A stretch of DNA of 56,479 bases from Bacteroidales bacterium (GTDB taxonomy: Bacteria; Bacteroidota; Bacteroidia; Bacteroidales; Paludibacteraceae), in assembly GCA_022777485.1 (NCBI GenBank), contig JALFGC010000061.1, positions 1-56,479 of the forward strand. Direction: 5' to 3'. The position numbers and the translations under genes are program-made. Positions 17,468 through 26,301 of the stretch are shown here, piece by piece (position 1 is the stretch's first letter; each line of letters starts with the position of its first letter). Below the pieces are notes generated by a model. That model was given only the letters and a program-made list of their open reading frames with translations. It did not search any database and was not told the origin of the DNA.

Positions 17468-17653
17468 TTAGAAAAGTTCGTCGAAGAGTGTCGGGGAGTC
17501 TTTGTCGAAACGCTTGAGGATGTTTTGCATCAGCGTTTCGCGTATGAGTTTGCTGCGGTTTCTCACCGTATATTTGTCGCAATAGCGCTGCAAAGCCCTC
17601 ATCTCACTGTCGTTGAGCGAGATAGTAACCTTGTGTATGCGACGCTCCTTCAT
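17468..17653 (-). CDS. Small ribbon-helix-helix-like protein
   Basis: This 61-residue protein begins KERRIHKVTISLNDSEMRALQRYCDKY, with a basic beta strand followed by two helices (RNRSKLIRETLMQNIL), the layout of Arc/MetJ-type DNA-binding dimers. Similar short proteins are common in Bacteroidales. It follows the beta-rich membrane protein gene by 43 nt on the same strand. Its target is unknown, and no toxin partner is adjacent. Confidence 0.65.
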   Translation of the reverse strand: MKERRIHKVTISLNDSEMRALQRYCDKYTVRNRSKLIRETLMQNILKRFDKDSPTLFDELF

Positions 17654-17696
17654 AATTTAGAAATCGACTTGCAATACAAATCTGTACCGCATTGAA

Positions 17697-18524
17697 TTAT
17701 AGGTAGATACCAAGCCTAACTCCGTAGAGAATAAAGCACTGTCCCGCGTGGTGGGTATAGTTGTGGATGGTTCCTTCTGTATCAGCGATATGCTCAGTGG
17801 TAGCAAAGAATGCCTGCTGGAATCGGCAATCGGCGGCAAGATACAGGCGCTGGAGGTCGGATAGTTGACAGCAGTAGCCGATATTCAGCCCTGCGTAGAG
17901 CCCGCCTTGGTATTCCTTGCTCAGGGCAAAACCGTACCCTACCTGCATGCCAATCATCGGGGCATGCTTTTGTTGCAGCAGGGGAATGCGCGTGGCGAGG
18001 GCAATGGGGAGAAAACTATTGGCAGCCACCGTCTTCTTTACGATAGGGACAGTGGGCGTCGGGATGGTTTTAGTGGTGGTGTAGAGCGCTCCGAGATAAC
18101 CCACGCAACCACCAAGGAAAATACTACGATTCAATAAGTTATGGCTTCCAACAAGCAAATCTGTCGCCATGTTGCCGTACACATCCTTGTTGCGGGACAA
18201 AGCGGCAGCACCTCCCGCCACCTCTATGGCTACGGATACTTTCTTTCGGGTTAGCCCCGTTTCCGGCTGCCCGAAAGCAGTTTGTTCGTCGCTCGGCGTG
18301 TTCGTATCGGCAGTGTTTTTCCTCTCGGATCGAATGGTTTTAATCTCGCTTGTCGGATACTGGTAACGGGCTCCTGAGGGGGTTTTGATGATGACCACCT
18401 CATCGTTTTGGAAGACAATGGTGCCTTGCACCTCCGCGCCGGATTGCAACACGAGGACCTCGGCACGCAAAGCAATGGTGCAGAGCAAAGAGAGGAACAA
18501 TATGAACGCGCGAGTTGCCTTCAT
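17697..18524 (-). CDS. Predicted outer-membrane beta-barrel protein, function unknown
   Basis: This 275-residue protein has a signal peptide (MKATRAFILFLSLLCTIALRA), a short SH3-like opening (VLQSGAEVQGTIVFQNDEVVIIKTPSGARYQY) and a Thr/Ser-rich linker. The C-terminal half alternates hydrophobic strands (FLGGCVGYLGALY, LYAGLNIGYCC, FILYGVRLGIYL) and ends on a strand, as small barrels do. It sits 12 nt after the polyprenyl synthase stop. I recognise no specific family. Confidence 0.7.
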   Translation of the reverse strand: MKATRAFILFLSLLCTIALRAEVLVLQSGAEVQGTIVFQNDEVVIIKTPSGARYQYPTSEIKTIRSERKNTADTNTPSDEQTAFGQPETGLTRKKVSVAIEVAGGAAALSRNKDVYGNMATDLLVGSHNLLNRSIFLGGCVGYLGALYTTTKTIPTPTVPIVKKTVAANSFLPIALATRIPLLQQKHAPMIGMQVGYGFALSKEYQGGLYAGLNIGYCCQLSDLQRLYLAADCRFQQAFFATTEHIADTEGTIHNYTHHAGQCFILYGVRLGIYL

Positions 18525-18536
18525 TCGAGAATCCGT

Positions 18537-19562
18537 TTAGTAGAGCCGGTTGATGGCGTAGTTAAGCAGTTGGAGTAACGACTGTTTAGGGGAGGGGTGC
18601 ATAGCAGCAACTTCCGGTGGATAAACCGGCTCTCGGAAGATATCGAGCAACGCTATCGCCCGAGTACGCAGTTGCTCCATCTGTTGATTTGCATATTGAA
18701 TACCCCCATAGCACAGGACGAAGGATTTGATTTCTTCTTCCGCCTTGGCAGTATCGACCTTCTCATCGTGATTCGCCAATGCCTCAGCGAGCATACGGAT
18801 TCTGTCGGCCTCTGGCTGCGGAGCACGCTGCAAAGAGATGATAAGGGGCAAGGTAACCTTCCCGTCACGGATATCGTTCATGGTGGGTTTGCCTATTTCC
18901 TCGGAGTCAGAGTAGTCGAAGATGTCGTCCTTTATCTGGAAACACAAGCCGAAGAGTCTTCCGAACTCTCGCAAGGCAGTGCGCTGTCTCTGCGTACAAC
19001 CGGCAGACTCAGCCCCCGCTTCCATACAGGCTTGGAAGAGTTGAGCGGTCTTTTGGTCTATTATCTTGAAATACTGCTCCTCAGTAATCCACATGGTTCC
19101 GCCCGCGTGGAGTTGCAACAACTCGCCGGAGGAGAGCATTTGTCCGAGATGTGCGATAATGGCAAGGATTCTGCCGTTGTGAATGTCAGCCGTTATGCCG
19201 ATGACCTTAGCCAGCAGGTAATCCCCCACGAGTACCGCCACCTTGTTGGTCCAAAGGGCAGGCACCGAAGGTCCCCCACGGCGGGTGGGCGAGTTGTCCA
19301 CCACATCATCGTGCATGAGCGTTGCCGTGTGCAGCAACTCTAACGCCACTGCGGCTTGGAGGGTTTTCTCCGTAACGGGATTGCATATCTTCGCTGCAAG
19401 CAGCGTGAGCAAAGGGCGCAGTTGCTTGCCACGATGGTGCGCAGTATGCATCAGCACTTCGTTTAGTAACGCATTTTCACTACGAAGCGTGCTCTCGTAG
19501 AGTCGGTCGTATAAGAGAAATTCCTTCTCAATAGGTTGGCGTATGAGCGTTAACTTTTCCAT
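18537..19562 (-). CDS. Polyprenyl diphosphate synthase
   Basis: This 341-residue trans-prenyl transferase has both aspartate-rich motifs: DDVVD (85-89) and DDIFD (212-216), with GKQLRP and ALWTNKVAVLVGDYLLAK between. It extends an allylic diphosphate with isopentenyl units in the cytoplasm, probably for the menaquinone side chain; product length cannot be read from sequence. It is the first gene of a three-gene minus-strand unit, divergent from the DivIC-like gene. Confidence 0.92.
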   Translation of the reverse strand: MEKLTLIRQPIEKEFLLYDRLYESTLRSENALLNEVLMHTAHHRGKQLRPLLTLLAAKICNPVTEKTLQAAVALELLHTATLMHDDVVDNSPTRRGGPSVPALWTNKVAVLVGDYLLAKVIGITADIHNGRILAIIAHLGQMLSSGELLQLHAGGTMWITEEQYFKIIDQKTAQLFQACMEAGAESAGCTQRQRTALREFGRLFGLCFQIKDDIFDYSDSEEIGKPTMNDIRDGKVTLPLIISLQRAPQPEADRIRMLAEALANHDEKVDTAKAEEEIKSFVLCYGGIQYANQQMEQLRTRAIALLDIFREPVYPPEVAAMHPSPKQSLLQLLNYAINRLY

Positions 19563-19578
19563 AGATATAAAACGACTG

Positions 19579-19610
19579 CAAAATTACGAAATAATTACGA
19601 CATATGCAAA
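19579..19610 (-). promoter_or_regulatory. Promoter of the polyprenyl synthase operon
   Basis: On the minus strand, TTTG (19607-19610), 20 nt and TAATTTTG (19579-19586). The -7 box ends 16 nt before the ATG, so the leader is very short. Confidence 0.82.
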
Positions 19611-19645
19611 TTTTTCTTTTGTTTTTGCGAAAAAGCGCCTTCGGA

Positions 19646-19677
19646 TTTGCATATTTGCCAAAAAAGCAGTATCTTTG
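19646..19677 (+). promoter_or_regulatory. Promoter of the FtsB/DivIC-like gene, probably leaderless
   Basis: TTTG (19646-19649), 20 nt and TATCTTTG (19670-19677). Only five bases separate the -7 box from the ATG at 19683, so transcription should begin at or next to the start codon. Confidence 0.82.
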
Positions 19678-19682
19678 CAGCC

Positions 19683-19970
19683 ATGAACGAAAATTGGTTA
19701 CAAACCGGCAAACGATATGGAAAATATGTGATAACCATACTGATTTTTATGGTTGTCATGGTGTTTTTTGGCGACCAAAGTCTGATAAACTATGTGCGCC
19801 GGTCGCGCGAGATACGCCATCTGGAGGAGCAACGCGATAGTTATCGAGAGGGTATCAAACGGGCAGAGAAAGGATTGCAGGTGTTGCAAAACACAGATAG
19901 CCTGGAGCGCTACGCGCGCGAACATTATTATATGCATGCCGAGAATGAGGATGTGTATCTGTTGGAATAA
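19683..19970 (+). CDS. FtsB/DivIC-family septum formation initiator
   Basis: This 95-residue single-pass protein has a short cytoplasmic N-terminus, one membrane helix (YVITILIFMVVMVFFG), a coiled coil (about residues 38-68, RRSREIRHLEEQRDSYREGI) and a C-terminal LERYAREHYYM segment typical of FtsB/DivIC. It should join the FtsL/FtsQ subcomplex of the divisome. I used ATG 19683 because the in-frame start at 19647 lies upstream of the -7 box. A small membrane-protein ORF and ruvC follow. Confidence 0.85.
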   Translation: MNENWLQTGKRYGKYVITILIFMVVMVFFGDQSLINYVRRSREIRHLEEQRDSYREGIKRAEKGLQVLQNTDSLERYAREHYYMHAENEDVYLLE

Positions 19971-19973
19971 AGA

Positions 19974-20153
19974 ATGGAGAATATCATGAAGTGGAGTACT
20001 ATCTTATGGATTATTGGCGGGTTGGTATTGCTCGCAGGAGCAGTGATGAGCCTATGCGGGTTGGAACCGTGGTCGAACTATGTATTGATAGCCGGAGCAG
20101 GCATTATCATCATTCGCGGAGGAGTGCGGATGCGTGAACGAAATGACAAATGA
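19974..20153 (+). CDS. Small two-helix membrane protein
   Basis: This 59-residue ORF is tightly packed: it starts 3 nt after the DivIC-like stop and overlaps the ruvC start. It has two hydrophobic stretches (TILWIIGGLVLLAGAVMSL and YVLIAGAGIIII) and ends in a basic tail (RGGVRMRERNDK). The coupling and the membrane pattern support a real gene. I recognise no named family. Confidence 0.7.
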   Translation: MENIMKWSTILWIIGGLVLLAGAVMSLCGLEPWSNYVLIAGAGIIIIRGGVRMRERNDK

Positions 20154-20760
20154 GCGTTGCCGCATATTAGGTATCGACCCGGGGACATTGTACATGGGAT
20201 ATGCCTTGCTGGATGTGGAAGGCAAACAGGCATCATTGGTGGAATTCGGAGTTCTGGATGTGCATAAGTTAGATGGGCAATATGCGCGTCTGCAGAAGGA
20301 GTTTTTCTTCCTTCAAGACATCATTTCCCGTCAGCACCCTACCCTCTTGGCGATAGAGACGCAGTTTGTGGACAAGAATCCACAAACGATGATAAAAATT
20401 GTTCATGCGCAAGGCGTGGCAATAGCGGCAGCACTGAGCAAAGACTTGCCGGTGTATGAATACTCTCCGATGAAGATAAAAATGGCGATTACCGGCAACG
20501 GACACGCAAGCAAAGAGCAGGTTGCAGATATGTTGCAGCGCTTCATGCATATTCCCGCAACAGAAATGCCCAAGAAACTCGACGCTACAGATGCTTTAGC
20601 GATAGCCTATTGCCATTTCTTGCAACGGGGATTACCCATCTCCGACGAGCATGGCGCAAAAGATTGGACAAGTTATGCAAAACGACGCGGAATGGTCCCC
20701 GGAGTCGCCACCACTCCCAACGAAAGGCTATTAGCAGCACTAAAAGGGGCGAAAAAATAA
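20143..20760 (+). CDS. ruvC: Holliday junction resolvase RuvC
   Basis: The product is 205 residues from ATG 20143; an in-frame GTG at 20134 would add three residues. The RNase H-like motifs are visible: RILGIDPG (first Asp), LLAIETQFV (Glu) and KLDATDALAIAYCHF (last acidic pair). RuvC cleaves four-way junctions during recombination. A C-terminal basic tail (about 30 residues) exceeds the E. coli protein. The start overlaps the preceding small ORF, which suggests coupled translation. Confidence 0.94.
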   Translation: MTNERCRILGIDPGTLYMGYALLDVEGKQASLVEFGVLDVHKLDGQYARLQKEFFFLQDIISRQHPTLLAIETQFVDKNPQTMIKIVHAQGVAIAAALSKDLPVYEYSPMKIKMAITGNGHASKEQVADMLQRFMHIPATEMPKKLDATDALAIAYCHFLQRGLPISDEHGAKDWTSYAKRRGMVPGVATTPNERLLAALKGAKK

Positions 20761-20798
20761 CGAAAAAGCGCACAAAAACGAAAAAAGCATATCTATTT

Positions 20799-20830
20799 CT
20801 TGGTATATTAAAAAAAAAGTAGTACCTTTG
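20799..20830 (+). promoter_or_regulatory. Ferredoxin promoter
   Basis: CTTG (20799-20802), 20 nt and TACCTTTG (20823-20830), with an A-rich spacer. Confidence 0.82.
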
Positions 20831-20878
20831 TAGCGAATTTTACTAACATCAAGAACTAACTATAAAAACAACACAACT

Positions 20879-21043
20879 ATGGCTTATGTAATTTCAGACG
20901 AATGTATCGCTTGCGGTACATGCATTGATGAATGCCCGATGGGTGCTATCTCCGAGGGTGAGCACTATTCGATTGACCCCGAAGTATGTACCGAGTGCGG
21001 TACTTGCGCAGATGTATGCCCCAGCGGCGCTATCAGCAAGTAA
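20879..21043 (+). CDS. 2[4Fe-4S] ferredoxin
   Basis: The product is 54 residues, of standard clostridial-type size. Two cluster motifs are complete: CIACGTCIDECP and CTECGTCADVCP (CxxCxxCxxxCP twice). It is a low-potential cytoplasmic electron carrier. It lies 1.6 kb upstream of the pyruvate:ferredoxin oxidoreductase and is a likely electron acceptor for it, although it has its own promoter and terminator. Confidence 0.95.
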   Translation: MAYVISDECIACGTCIDECPMGAISEGEHYSIDPEVCTECGTCADVCPSGAISK

Positions 21044-21063
21044 TCCTATTGCAGGATTTGCGG

Positions 21064-21101
21064 GAGACAGTCTAACTTTGTTAGATTGTCTCTTTCTTTT
21101 T
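21064..21101 (+). terminator. Ferredoxin terminator
   Basis: GAGACAGTCTAA (21064-21075) pairs with TTAGATTGTCTC (21081-21092), with one G-T pair and loop CTTTG, followed by TTTCTTTTT. Confidence 0.9.
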
Positions 21102-21175
21102 GCGTAGAAGAATTGTTCGGAAATGGAGAAAAATTGGTTACAGTGAACTTTTTTTACGAAAAATGCAAAGTAGAT

Positions 21176-21207
21176 ATTGCAAATTTGAAAAAAAAGCCGT
21201 ATCTTTG
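21176..21207 (+). promoter_or_regulatory. Promoter of the AAA ATPase gene
   Basis: ATTG (21176-21179), 20 nt and TATCTTTG (21200-21207). The ATG follows at 21230. Confidence 0.78.
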
Positions 21208-21229
21208 CACTCAAATTTCGAGACCTACT

Positions 21230-22489
21230 ATGGACAATTCTGACCACGATACTATGTTAGACGCTTTCTTCCGAGTACACGACTATTTAGTTGCGCATAA
21301 CGACGCTCCCATCCGCCGCTTGCTGATGGATGAGATTGATTGGAGCGCCCGTTTGATAGCCATCAAGGGCGGTCGTGGTGTAGGAAAAACTGACTTTCTG
21401 CTCGCCCGCGCAAAAGAGATTGAAGCAAAAGATAAAGAGTTGCAAATGCAGATGGAGTCGTCTGGCAGAAAGCGGAAAGCACCCGTGCCACACAAACCCT
21501 GTCTATATGTCAATCTGAACAACTTCTATTTCACGGAGCACTCGCTCGTAGAGTTCGCCGGCGCATTTGTAAAAGCAGGCGGACATACGCTACTAATAGA
21601 CCAAATGTTCAAATATCCCAATTGGTCGAAAGAGTTGCGCAAGTGCTACGACAAATACAAGTCGCTCCATATCGTCTTCTCTGCCTCTCCGGTGATGAGA
21701 CTCATAGAGGAAAATCGCGACATAGCAGCGATAGTGAAGATGTACAACCTGCGCGGGTTCTCGTTCCGTGAATATCTGAACCTGCAGAAAGGGCTCAAAC
21801 TACGAGCATACACGCTGGAAGAAATCGTGAAATCCCACGCTTCCATAGCGCACGAGATATGCGAGCAAGTGCAGCCGCTGAAATACTTTAAGGATTATCT
21901 GCACCACGGCTATTTCCCCTCTTACCTTGAGGCGAAGAACTTCGAGGCGGACTTGCTCAAGACGATGAACATGATGTTAGAGGTGGATGTGCTGATGATA
22001 AAGCAGATTGATGTAGCTTGTTTGCCCAAATTGCGACGCCTGCTCTATATCATGCTTCGGGAGACGCCCTGTGCGCTGAATATCAGCAACATAAGCGAGG
22101 AAATAGGGTTATCGCGCGCTACAACGATGAACTATATCAAGTACTTGAAAGACGCTCGTCTTCTGAACCTGCTCTATATGGAAGACAAGTCTTTCCCAAT
22201 GAAGCCTACAAGAGTCTATATGCAGAACACGAATGTGGCTTTTATGGATGTTACACGCGACCCCGACTGGCAGTCGGTATGCGAGACCTATTTCTATTGC
22301 AGCCTACACGGCTGCCACAAGGTGAATGCCACAGAGCGCAACGCGATGTTTGTGGTCGATGGAAAATACTATTTCGATGTGAAGGGTATCCTACCCGCTC
22401 GCGACAACATCCGACCATGCGCTGTGGGGGATATAGAAATAGGAAAAGGCAACTTTATACCCCTGTGGATGATGGGATTGCTGTATTAA
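21230..22489 (+). CDS. AAA-family ATPase (Bacteroidales type), role unknown
   Basis: This 419-residue protein starts at ATG 21230, just after its promoter; the longer frame from 21086 would cross the terminator and promoter. Walker A is GGRGVGKT (47-54). Further on come LYVNLNNFYFTEHSLVEFA, HIVFSASPVMRLIEENRDI (sensor-like), GFSFREYLNLQ and a winged-helix-like segment (ISNISEEIGLSRATTMNYIKYLKDARLLNLLY). This arrangement is typical of AAA_14/DUF4143-like ATPases, which are abundant in gut Bacteroidales and of uncertain function. The TAA stop lies in an AATTAAG tandem array. Confidence 0.8.
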   Translation: MDNSDHDTMLDAFFRVHDYLVAHNDAPIRRLLMDEIDWSARLIAIKGGRGVGKTDFLLARAKEIEAKDKELQMQMESSGRKRKAPVPHKPCLYVNLNNFYFTEHSLVEFAGAFVKAGGHTLLIDQMFKYPNWSKELRKCYDKYKSLHIVFSASPVMRLIEENRDIAAIVKMYNLRGFSFREYLNLQKGLKLRAYTLEEIVKSHASIAHEICEQVQPLKYFKDYLHHGYFPSYLEAKNFEADLLKTMNMMLEVDVLMIKQIDVACLPKLRRLLYIMLRETPCALNISNISEEIGLSRATTMNYIKYLKDARLLNLLYMEDKSFPMKPTRVYMQNTNVAFMDVTRDPDWQSVCETYFYCSLHGCHKVNATERNAMFVVDGKYYFDVKGILPARDNIRPCAVGDIEIGKGNFIPLWMMGLLY

Positions 22490-22517
22490 TTAAGAATTTA
22501 AGAATTAAGAATTAAGA
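22485..22517. repeat. AATTAAG tandem array at the 3' end of the AAA ATPase gene
   Basis: About four imperfect 7-8 bp units start on the stop codon of the ATPase gene. Another ATTAATTAAGAAT follows at about 22533. Confidence 0.85.
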
Positions 22518-22610
22518 GGGCGCATGCTCGGATTAATTAAGAATACTCAGAAAATTCCGATTACTCAGATTTTTAACTATAAACCAACTTTATAAATTAC
22601 ATTCACAAAC

Positions 22611-25600
22611 ATGAAAGAGAAAAAGTTTATGACCTGTGATGGTAATGCTGCTGCTGCGCATATCGCGTACATGTTTACCGAGGTGGCAGCCATCTATCCT
22701 ATCACTCCGTCATCGCCCATGGCAGAGAACGTGGACGAGTGGGCAGCTGCCGGCAGAAAAAACATGTTCGGCGAGACTGTTATGGTACAAGAGATGCAGT
22801 CTGAGGGCGGTGCTGCCGGTGCAGTACACGGTTCGCTGAACGCGGGTGCGCTCACTACCACCTTCACCGCTTCGCAGGGTCTCTTGCTGATGATTCCGAA
22901 CATGTACAAGATTGCCGGTGAGTTGATTCCGACCGTATTCCACGTATCGGCTCGTACCTTGGCAAGCCACGTGCTCTGTATCTTCGGCGACCACCAGGAT
23001 GTGATGGCATGCCGTCAGACGGGCTTTGCTATGCTGGCAGAGGGCAGCGTGCAAGAGGTGATGGACTTGGCAGGTGTGGCTCACTTGGCTACCATCAAGA
23101 GCCGCGTGCCTTTCCTGAACTTCTTCGATGGTTTCCGCACTTCGCACGAGTATCAGAAAGTGGAGGTAGTGGACATGGAAGACCTTCGTCCGCTGGTGGA
23201 CATGCAGGCATTGCAGGAGTTCCGCGAGCGCGCACTATCGCCAATGCGTCCTGTGATGCGCGGTATGGCAGAGAACCCCGATGTATTCTTCGCACACCGC
23301 GAGAGCTGCAACCCCTACTACGATGGCGTGGCAGACGTGGTGAGCGACTACATGGACAAGATTTCCGAGAGCACCGGTCGTAAGTATCGTCCGTTCAACT
23401 ACTATGGTGCTGCTGACGCAGAGAACATCATCATCTGTATGGGTTCTGCTTGCGAGGCTATCCGCGAGGTTATCGACTACGAGGCAGCCAAAGGCAACAA
23501 CAAGTTGGGTATGATCAACGTACACCTCTATCGTCCGTTCTCGCTGAAGTACCTGAAAGAGGCGCTGCCTGCAAGCGTGAAGCGTATATGCGTGCTGGAC
23601 CGCACGAAAGAGCCGGGTGCTAACGGCGAACCGCTCTACCTTGATGTGAAAGACGCACTCGACGAACTCGGCTTGAACAACATCCTCGTGGTAGGCGGCC
23701 GCTACGGCTTGGGCTCCAACGACACTACCCCCGCACAGATGCTGGCTGTCTTCGAGAACCTCGCTCTCCCCTGCCCGAAGAACCACTTCACCGTGGGTAT
23801 CAACGACGATGTTACCTTCACCTCTCTGCCCGTAGGCGAAGAGATTGCGATGGGCGGCAAGGGTATGTTCCAAGCGAAGTTCTACGGCTTGGGCGCAGAC
23901 GGTACCGTAGGTGCTAACAAGAACTCCGTGAAGATCATCGGCGACACTACCGACAAGTACTGCCAGGCTTATTTCTCTTACGACTCAAAGAAATCCGGCG
24001 GCTTCACCTGCTCGCACCTCCGCTTCGGCGACGAGCCTATCCACTCCACTTACCTCGTTACTACCCCGAACTTCGTCGCATGCCATGTACAGGCTTATCT
24101 GCACATGTACGATGTTACCCGCGGCTTGCAGAAGGGCGGCACCTTCCTCTTGAACACCATCTGGGAAGGCGAGGAATTGGCTAAGAACCTGCCGAACAAA
24201 GTGAAGAAATACTTCGCTGACAACGACATTAAGGTATTCTATATCAACGCAACTAAGATTGCACAAGAGATTGGCTTGGGCAACCGCACCAACACCATCC
24301 TCCAATCGGCATTCTTCCGTATCACGGAGGTTATCCCCGTAGAGAAGGCTGTAGAAGAGATGAAGCACTTCATCGTGAAGTCCTATGGCAAGAAGGGCGA
24401 GGATGTGGTGAACAAGAACTACGCTGCTGTTGACCGCGGCGGCGAGTACAAGCAATTGGCTGTTGACCCCGCATGGAGCAACCTCGGCGCAGACGCTAAG
24501 CCCGACTTCGGCAACGAGCCCGAGTTCGTTACCAATGTCGTTCGTCCTATCAACGGACAAGACGGCGACCTGCTGCCCGTCAGCGCCTTCAAGGGCATTG
24601 AGGACGGTACATGGCCCGCAGGTACGGCGAAGTACGAGAAGCGCGGTGTATCCGCTTTCGTACCCGTATGGAATGCAGACAACTGTATCGAGTGCAACAA
24701 GTGTGCTTATGTTTGTCCTCACGCTTGTATCCGTCCGTTCGTGATGGACGAAGAGGAGGTAAAGGGTATCAACGGCGCTACGCGCGAGATGAAAGCACCC
24801 GCTGCGCTTAAGGGTATGCACTTCCGCATGCAAGTGGGCGTGATGGACTGCCTCGGCTGCGGCAACTGCGTGGATGTCTGCCCGGGCAACCCGAAACTCG
24901 GCAAGGCACTCTCTATGGTGCCCCTCGAGGGACAAGAGGCTGAGGCTGCTAACTGGAACTACTGCGTAGAGAACGTAAAGAGCAAACAATCGCTCGTGGA
25001 CATCCAATCCAATGTGAAGAACTCGCAGTTCGCTACGCCGCTGTTTGAGTTCTCCGGCGCATGCTCCGGCTGCGGTGAGACCCCGTATCTGAAACTCATC
25101 AGCCAACTCTTCGGCGACCGCGAAATCGTGGCAAACGCTACCGGATGTACCTCCATCTACTCCGGCTCCGTGCCTTCCACTCCTTATACCACCAACGACA
25201 AGGGACACGGTCCGGCTTGGTCTAACTCCCTGTTCGAGGACTTCTGCGAGTACGGTCTCGGTATGCAGATTGCGCACCGCAAGATTCGCGAGCGTCTCGC
25301 TAACCTGATGAAGAAAGGCTTGGAGTGCTCGTGCTGCACCGAGGAACTGAAGGCTATGTTCACCGAGTGGCTCGCTAACCCGCAGAGCGCAGAGGTTACC
25401 AACCGTCTCTATGAGCCGATGGTAGCTGCTTGCGAGGCATGCGGCTGCGACACCTGCCAAGAGATTCTCAAGTACAAAGACCATATCGTAAAACGCAGCC
25501 AGTGGATTGTAGGTGGCGACGGTGCTTCCTACGACATCGGTTACGGAGGTCTCGACCATGTGATCGCTTCCGGCGAAGATGTGAACATCCTCGTGCTCGA

Positions 25601-26156
25601 CACCGAGGTGTATTCCAACACCGGTGGTCAGGCTTCTAAATCGACTCCGCTCGGCGCTATCGCGAAGTTCGCCGCTATGGGTAAGCGCGTGCGCAAGAAA
25701 GACCTCGGTATGATTGCCACCACCTACGGCTATGTCTATGTGGCTCAGATTGCGATGGGTGCAGACCAAGCGCAGACGCTGAAGGCTATCCGCGAGGCAG
25801 AGGCTTACCCCGGACCGTCGCTCGTGATTGCATACGCTCCGTGTATCAACCACGGTCTGAAAGCAGGCATGGGCAAGAGCCAAGCCGAGGAGGCAAAGGC
25901 TGTTGAATGCGGCTACTGGCACCTCTGGCGCTACAACCCCGCACTCGAGGCAGAGGGCAAGAACCCGTTCTCGCTCGACTCCAAAGAGCCGCAGTGGGAT
26001 AAGTTCCAAGACTATCTCAAGGGTGAGGTGCGCTTCGCCAGCGTCATGAAGCAGTATCCCAACGAGGCGGCTGAACTCTTCGCTGCTGCGCAAGAGAACG
26101 CACAATGGCGCTACCGCTCGTACCAACGCATGCTCCAGACCAACTGGGAGAAGTAA
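22611..26156 (+). CDS. nifJ: Pyruvate:ferredoxin (flavodoxin) oxidoreductase
   Basis: This 1181-residue single-chain PFOR has all domains in order: N-terminal pyrimidine-binding domain (ITPSSPMAENVDEW), transketolase-like domain II (VLDRTKEPGANGEPLYLDV), the gamma domain (FYGLGADGTVGANKNSVKII), a two-cluster ferredoxin domain (CIECNKCAYVCPHAC and CLGCGNCVDVCPGNP), and a C-terminal thiamine diphosphate domain (GDGASYDIGYGGLDH, then DTEVYSNTGGQ) with a further cluster from CSGCGETPY and later Cys residues. It converts pyruvate and CoA to acetyl-CoA, CO2 and reduced ferredoxin in anaerobic metabolism. The codon choice looks strongly biased, suggesting high expression. I find no canonical TAnnTTTG box upstream. 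Confidence 0.97.
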   Translation: MKEKKFMTCDGNAAAAHIAYMFTEVAAIYPITPSSPMAENVDEWAAAGRKNMFGETVMVQEMQSEGGAAGAVHGSLNAGALTTTFTASQGLLLMIPNMYKIAGELIPTVFHVSARTLASHVLCIFGDHQDVMACRQTGFAMLAEGSVQEVMDLAGVAHLATIKSRVPFLNFFDGFRTSHEYQKVEVVDMEDLRPLVDMQALQEFRERALSPMRPVMRGMAENPDVFFAHRESCNPYYDGVADVVSDYMDKISESTGRKYRPFNYYGAADAENIIICMGSACEAIREVIDYEAAKGNNKLGMINVHLYRPFSLKYLKEALPASVKRICVLDRTKEPGANGEPLYLDVKDALDELGLNNILVVGGRYGLGSNDTTPAQMLAVFENLALPCPKNHFTVGINDDVTFTSLPVGEEIAMGGKGMFQAKFYGLGADGTVGANKNSVKIIGDTTDKYCQAYFSYDSKKSGGFTCSHLRFGDEPIHSTYLVTTPNFVACHVQAYLHMYDVTRGLQKGGTFLLNTIWEGEELAKNLPNKVKKYFADNDIKVFYINATKIAQEIGLGNRTNTILQSAFFRITEVIPVEKAVEEMKHFIVKSYGKKGEDVVNKNYAAVDRGGEYKQLAVDPAWSNLGADAKPDFGNEPEFVTNVVRPINGQDGDLLPVSAFKGIEDGTWPAGTAKYEKRGVSAFVPVWNADNCIECNKCAYVCPHACIRPFVMDEEEVKGINGATREMKAPAALKGMHFRMQVGVMDCLGCGNCVDVCPGNPKLGKALSMVPLEGQEAEAANWNYCVENVKSKQSLVDIQSNVKNSQFATPLFEFSGACSGCGETPYLKLISQLFGDREIVANATGCTSIYSGSVPSTPYTTNDKGHGPAWSNSLFEDFCEYGLGMQIAHRKIRERLANLMKKGLECSCCTEELKAMFTEWLANPQSAEVTNRLYEPMVAACEACGCDTCQEILKYKDHIVKRSQWIVGGDGASYDIGYGGLDHVIASGEDVNILVLDTEVYSNTGGQASKSTPLGAIAKFAAMGKRVRKKDLGMIATTYGYVYVAQIAMGADQAQTLKAIREAEAYPGPSLVIAYAPCINHGLKAGMGKSQAEEAKAVECGYWHLWRYNPALEAEGKNPFSLDSKEPQWDKFQDYLKGEVRFASVMKQYPNEAAELFAAAQENAQWRYRSYQRMLQTNWEK

Positions 26157-26187
26157 ACAACCTCTAAGTCTCCCTTTAAGTAAAAAG

Positions 26188-26220
26188 TTCCCTCCCTTTA
26201 AGGGAGGGGCAGGGAGGGTC
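26188..26220. repeat. GC-rich palindrome CCCTCCCTTTAAGGGAGGG with third repeat
   Basis: CCCTCCCT-TTA-AGGGAGGG-type arms are followed by GCAGGGAGGG. The same layout (two inverted arms plus a third direct arm) is found in frame in genes at 36039 and 44661. It is part of the 444-nt gap 26157-26600. Confidence 0.85.
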
Positions 26221-26234
26221 TTTAGAGGGTCTCA

Positions 26235-26268
26235 AGACTGCCCGACTTCATCGTCAGGCAGTCTTTTA
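26235..26268 (+). terminator. PFOR terminator
   Basis: AGACTGCC (26235-26242) pairs with GGCAGTCT (26257-26264), followed by TTTATTTT. Confidence 0.85.
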
Positions 26269-26301
26269 TTTTCCGTACACCCTAAATAGAAAAACACCAC
26301 C

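Noticed and set aside
17657..17839. Minus-strand frame ending YRFVLQVDF, resembling the last strand of a barrel, as a sign of a frameshift in the 17697 gene
   Set aside because: The annotated frame already ends in a good terminal strand (GVRLGIYL), and nothing upstream in the alternative frame looks like a barrel.
23985..26126. A 713-codon minus-strand open frame opposite the PFOR gene
   Set aside because: It mirrors the strongly biased codon use of the PFOR gene. The product matches no family and there is no promoter.
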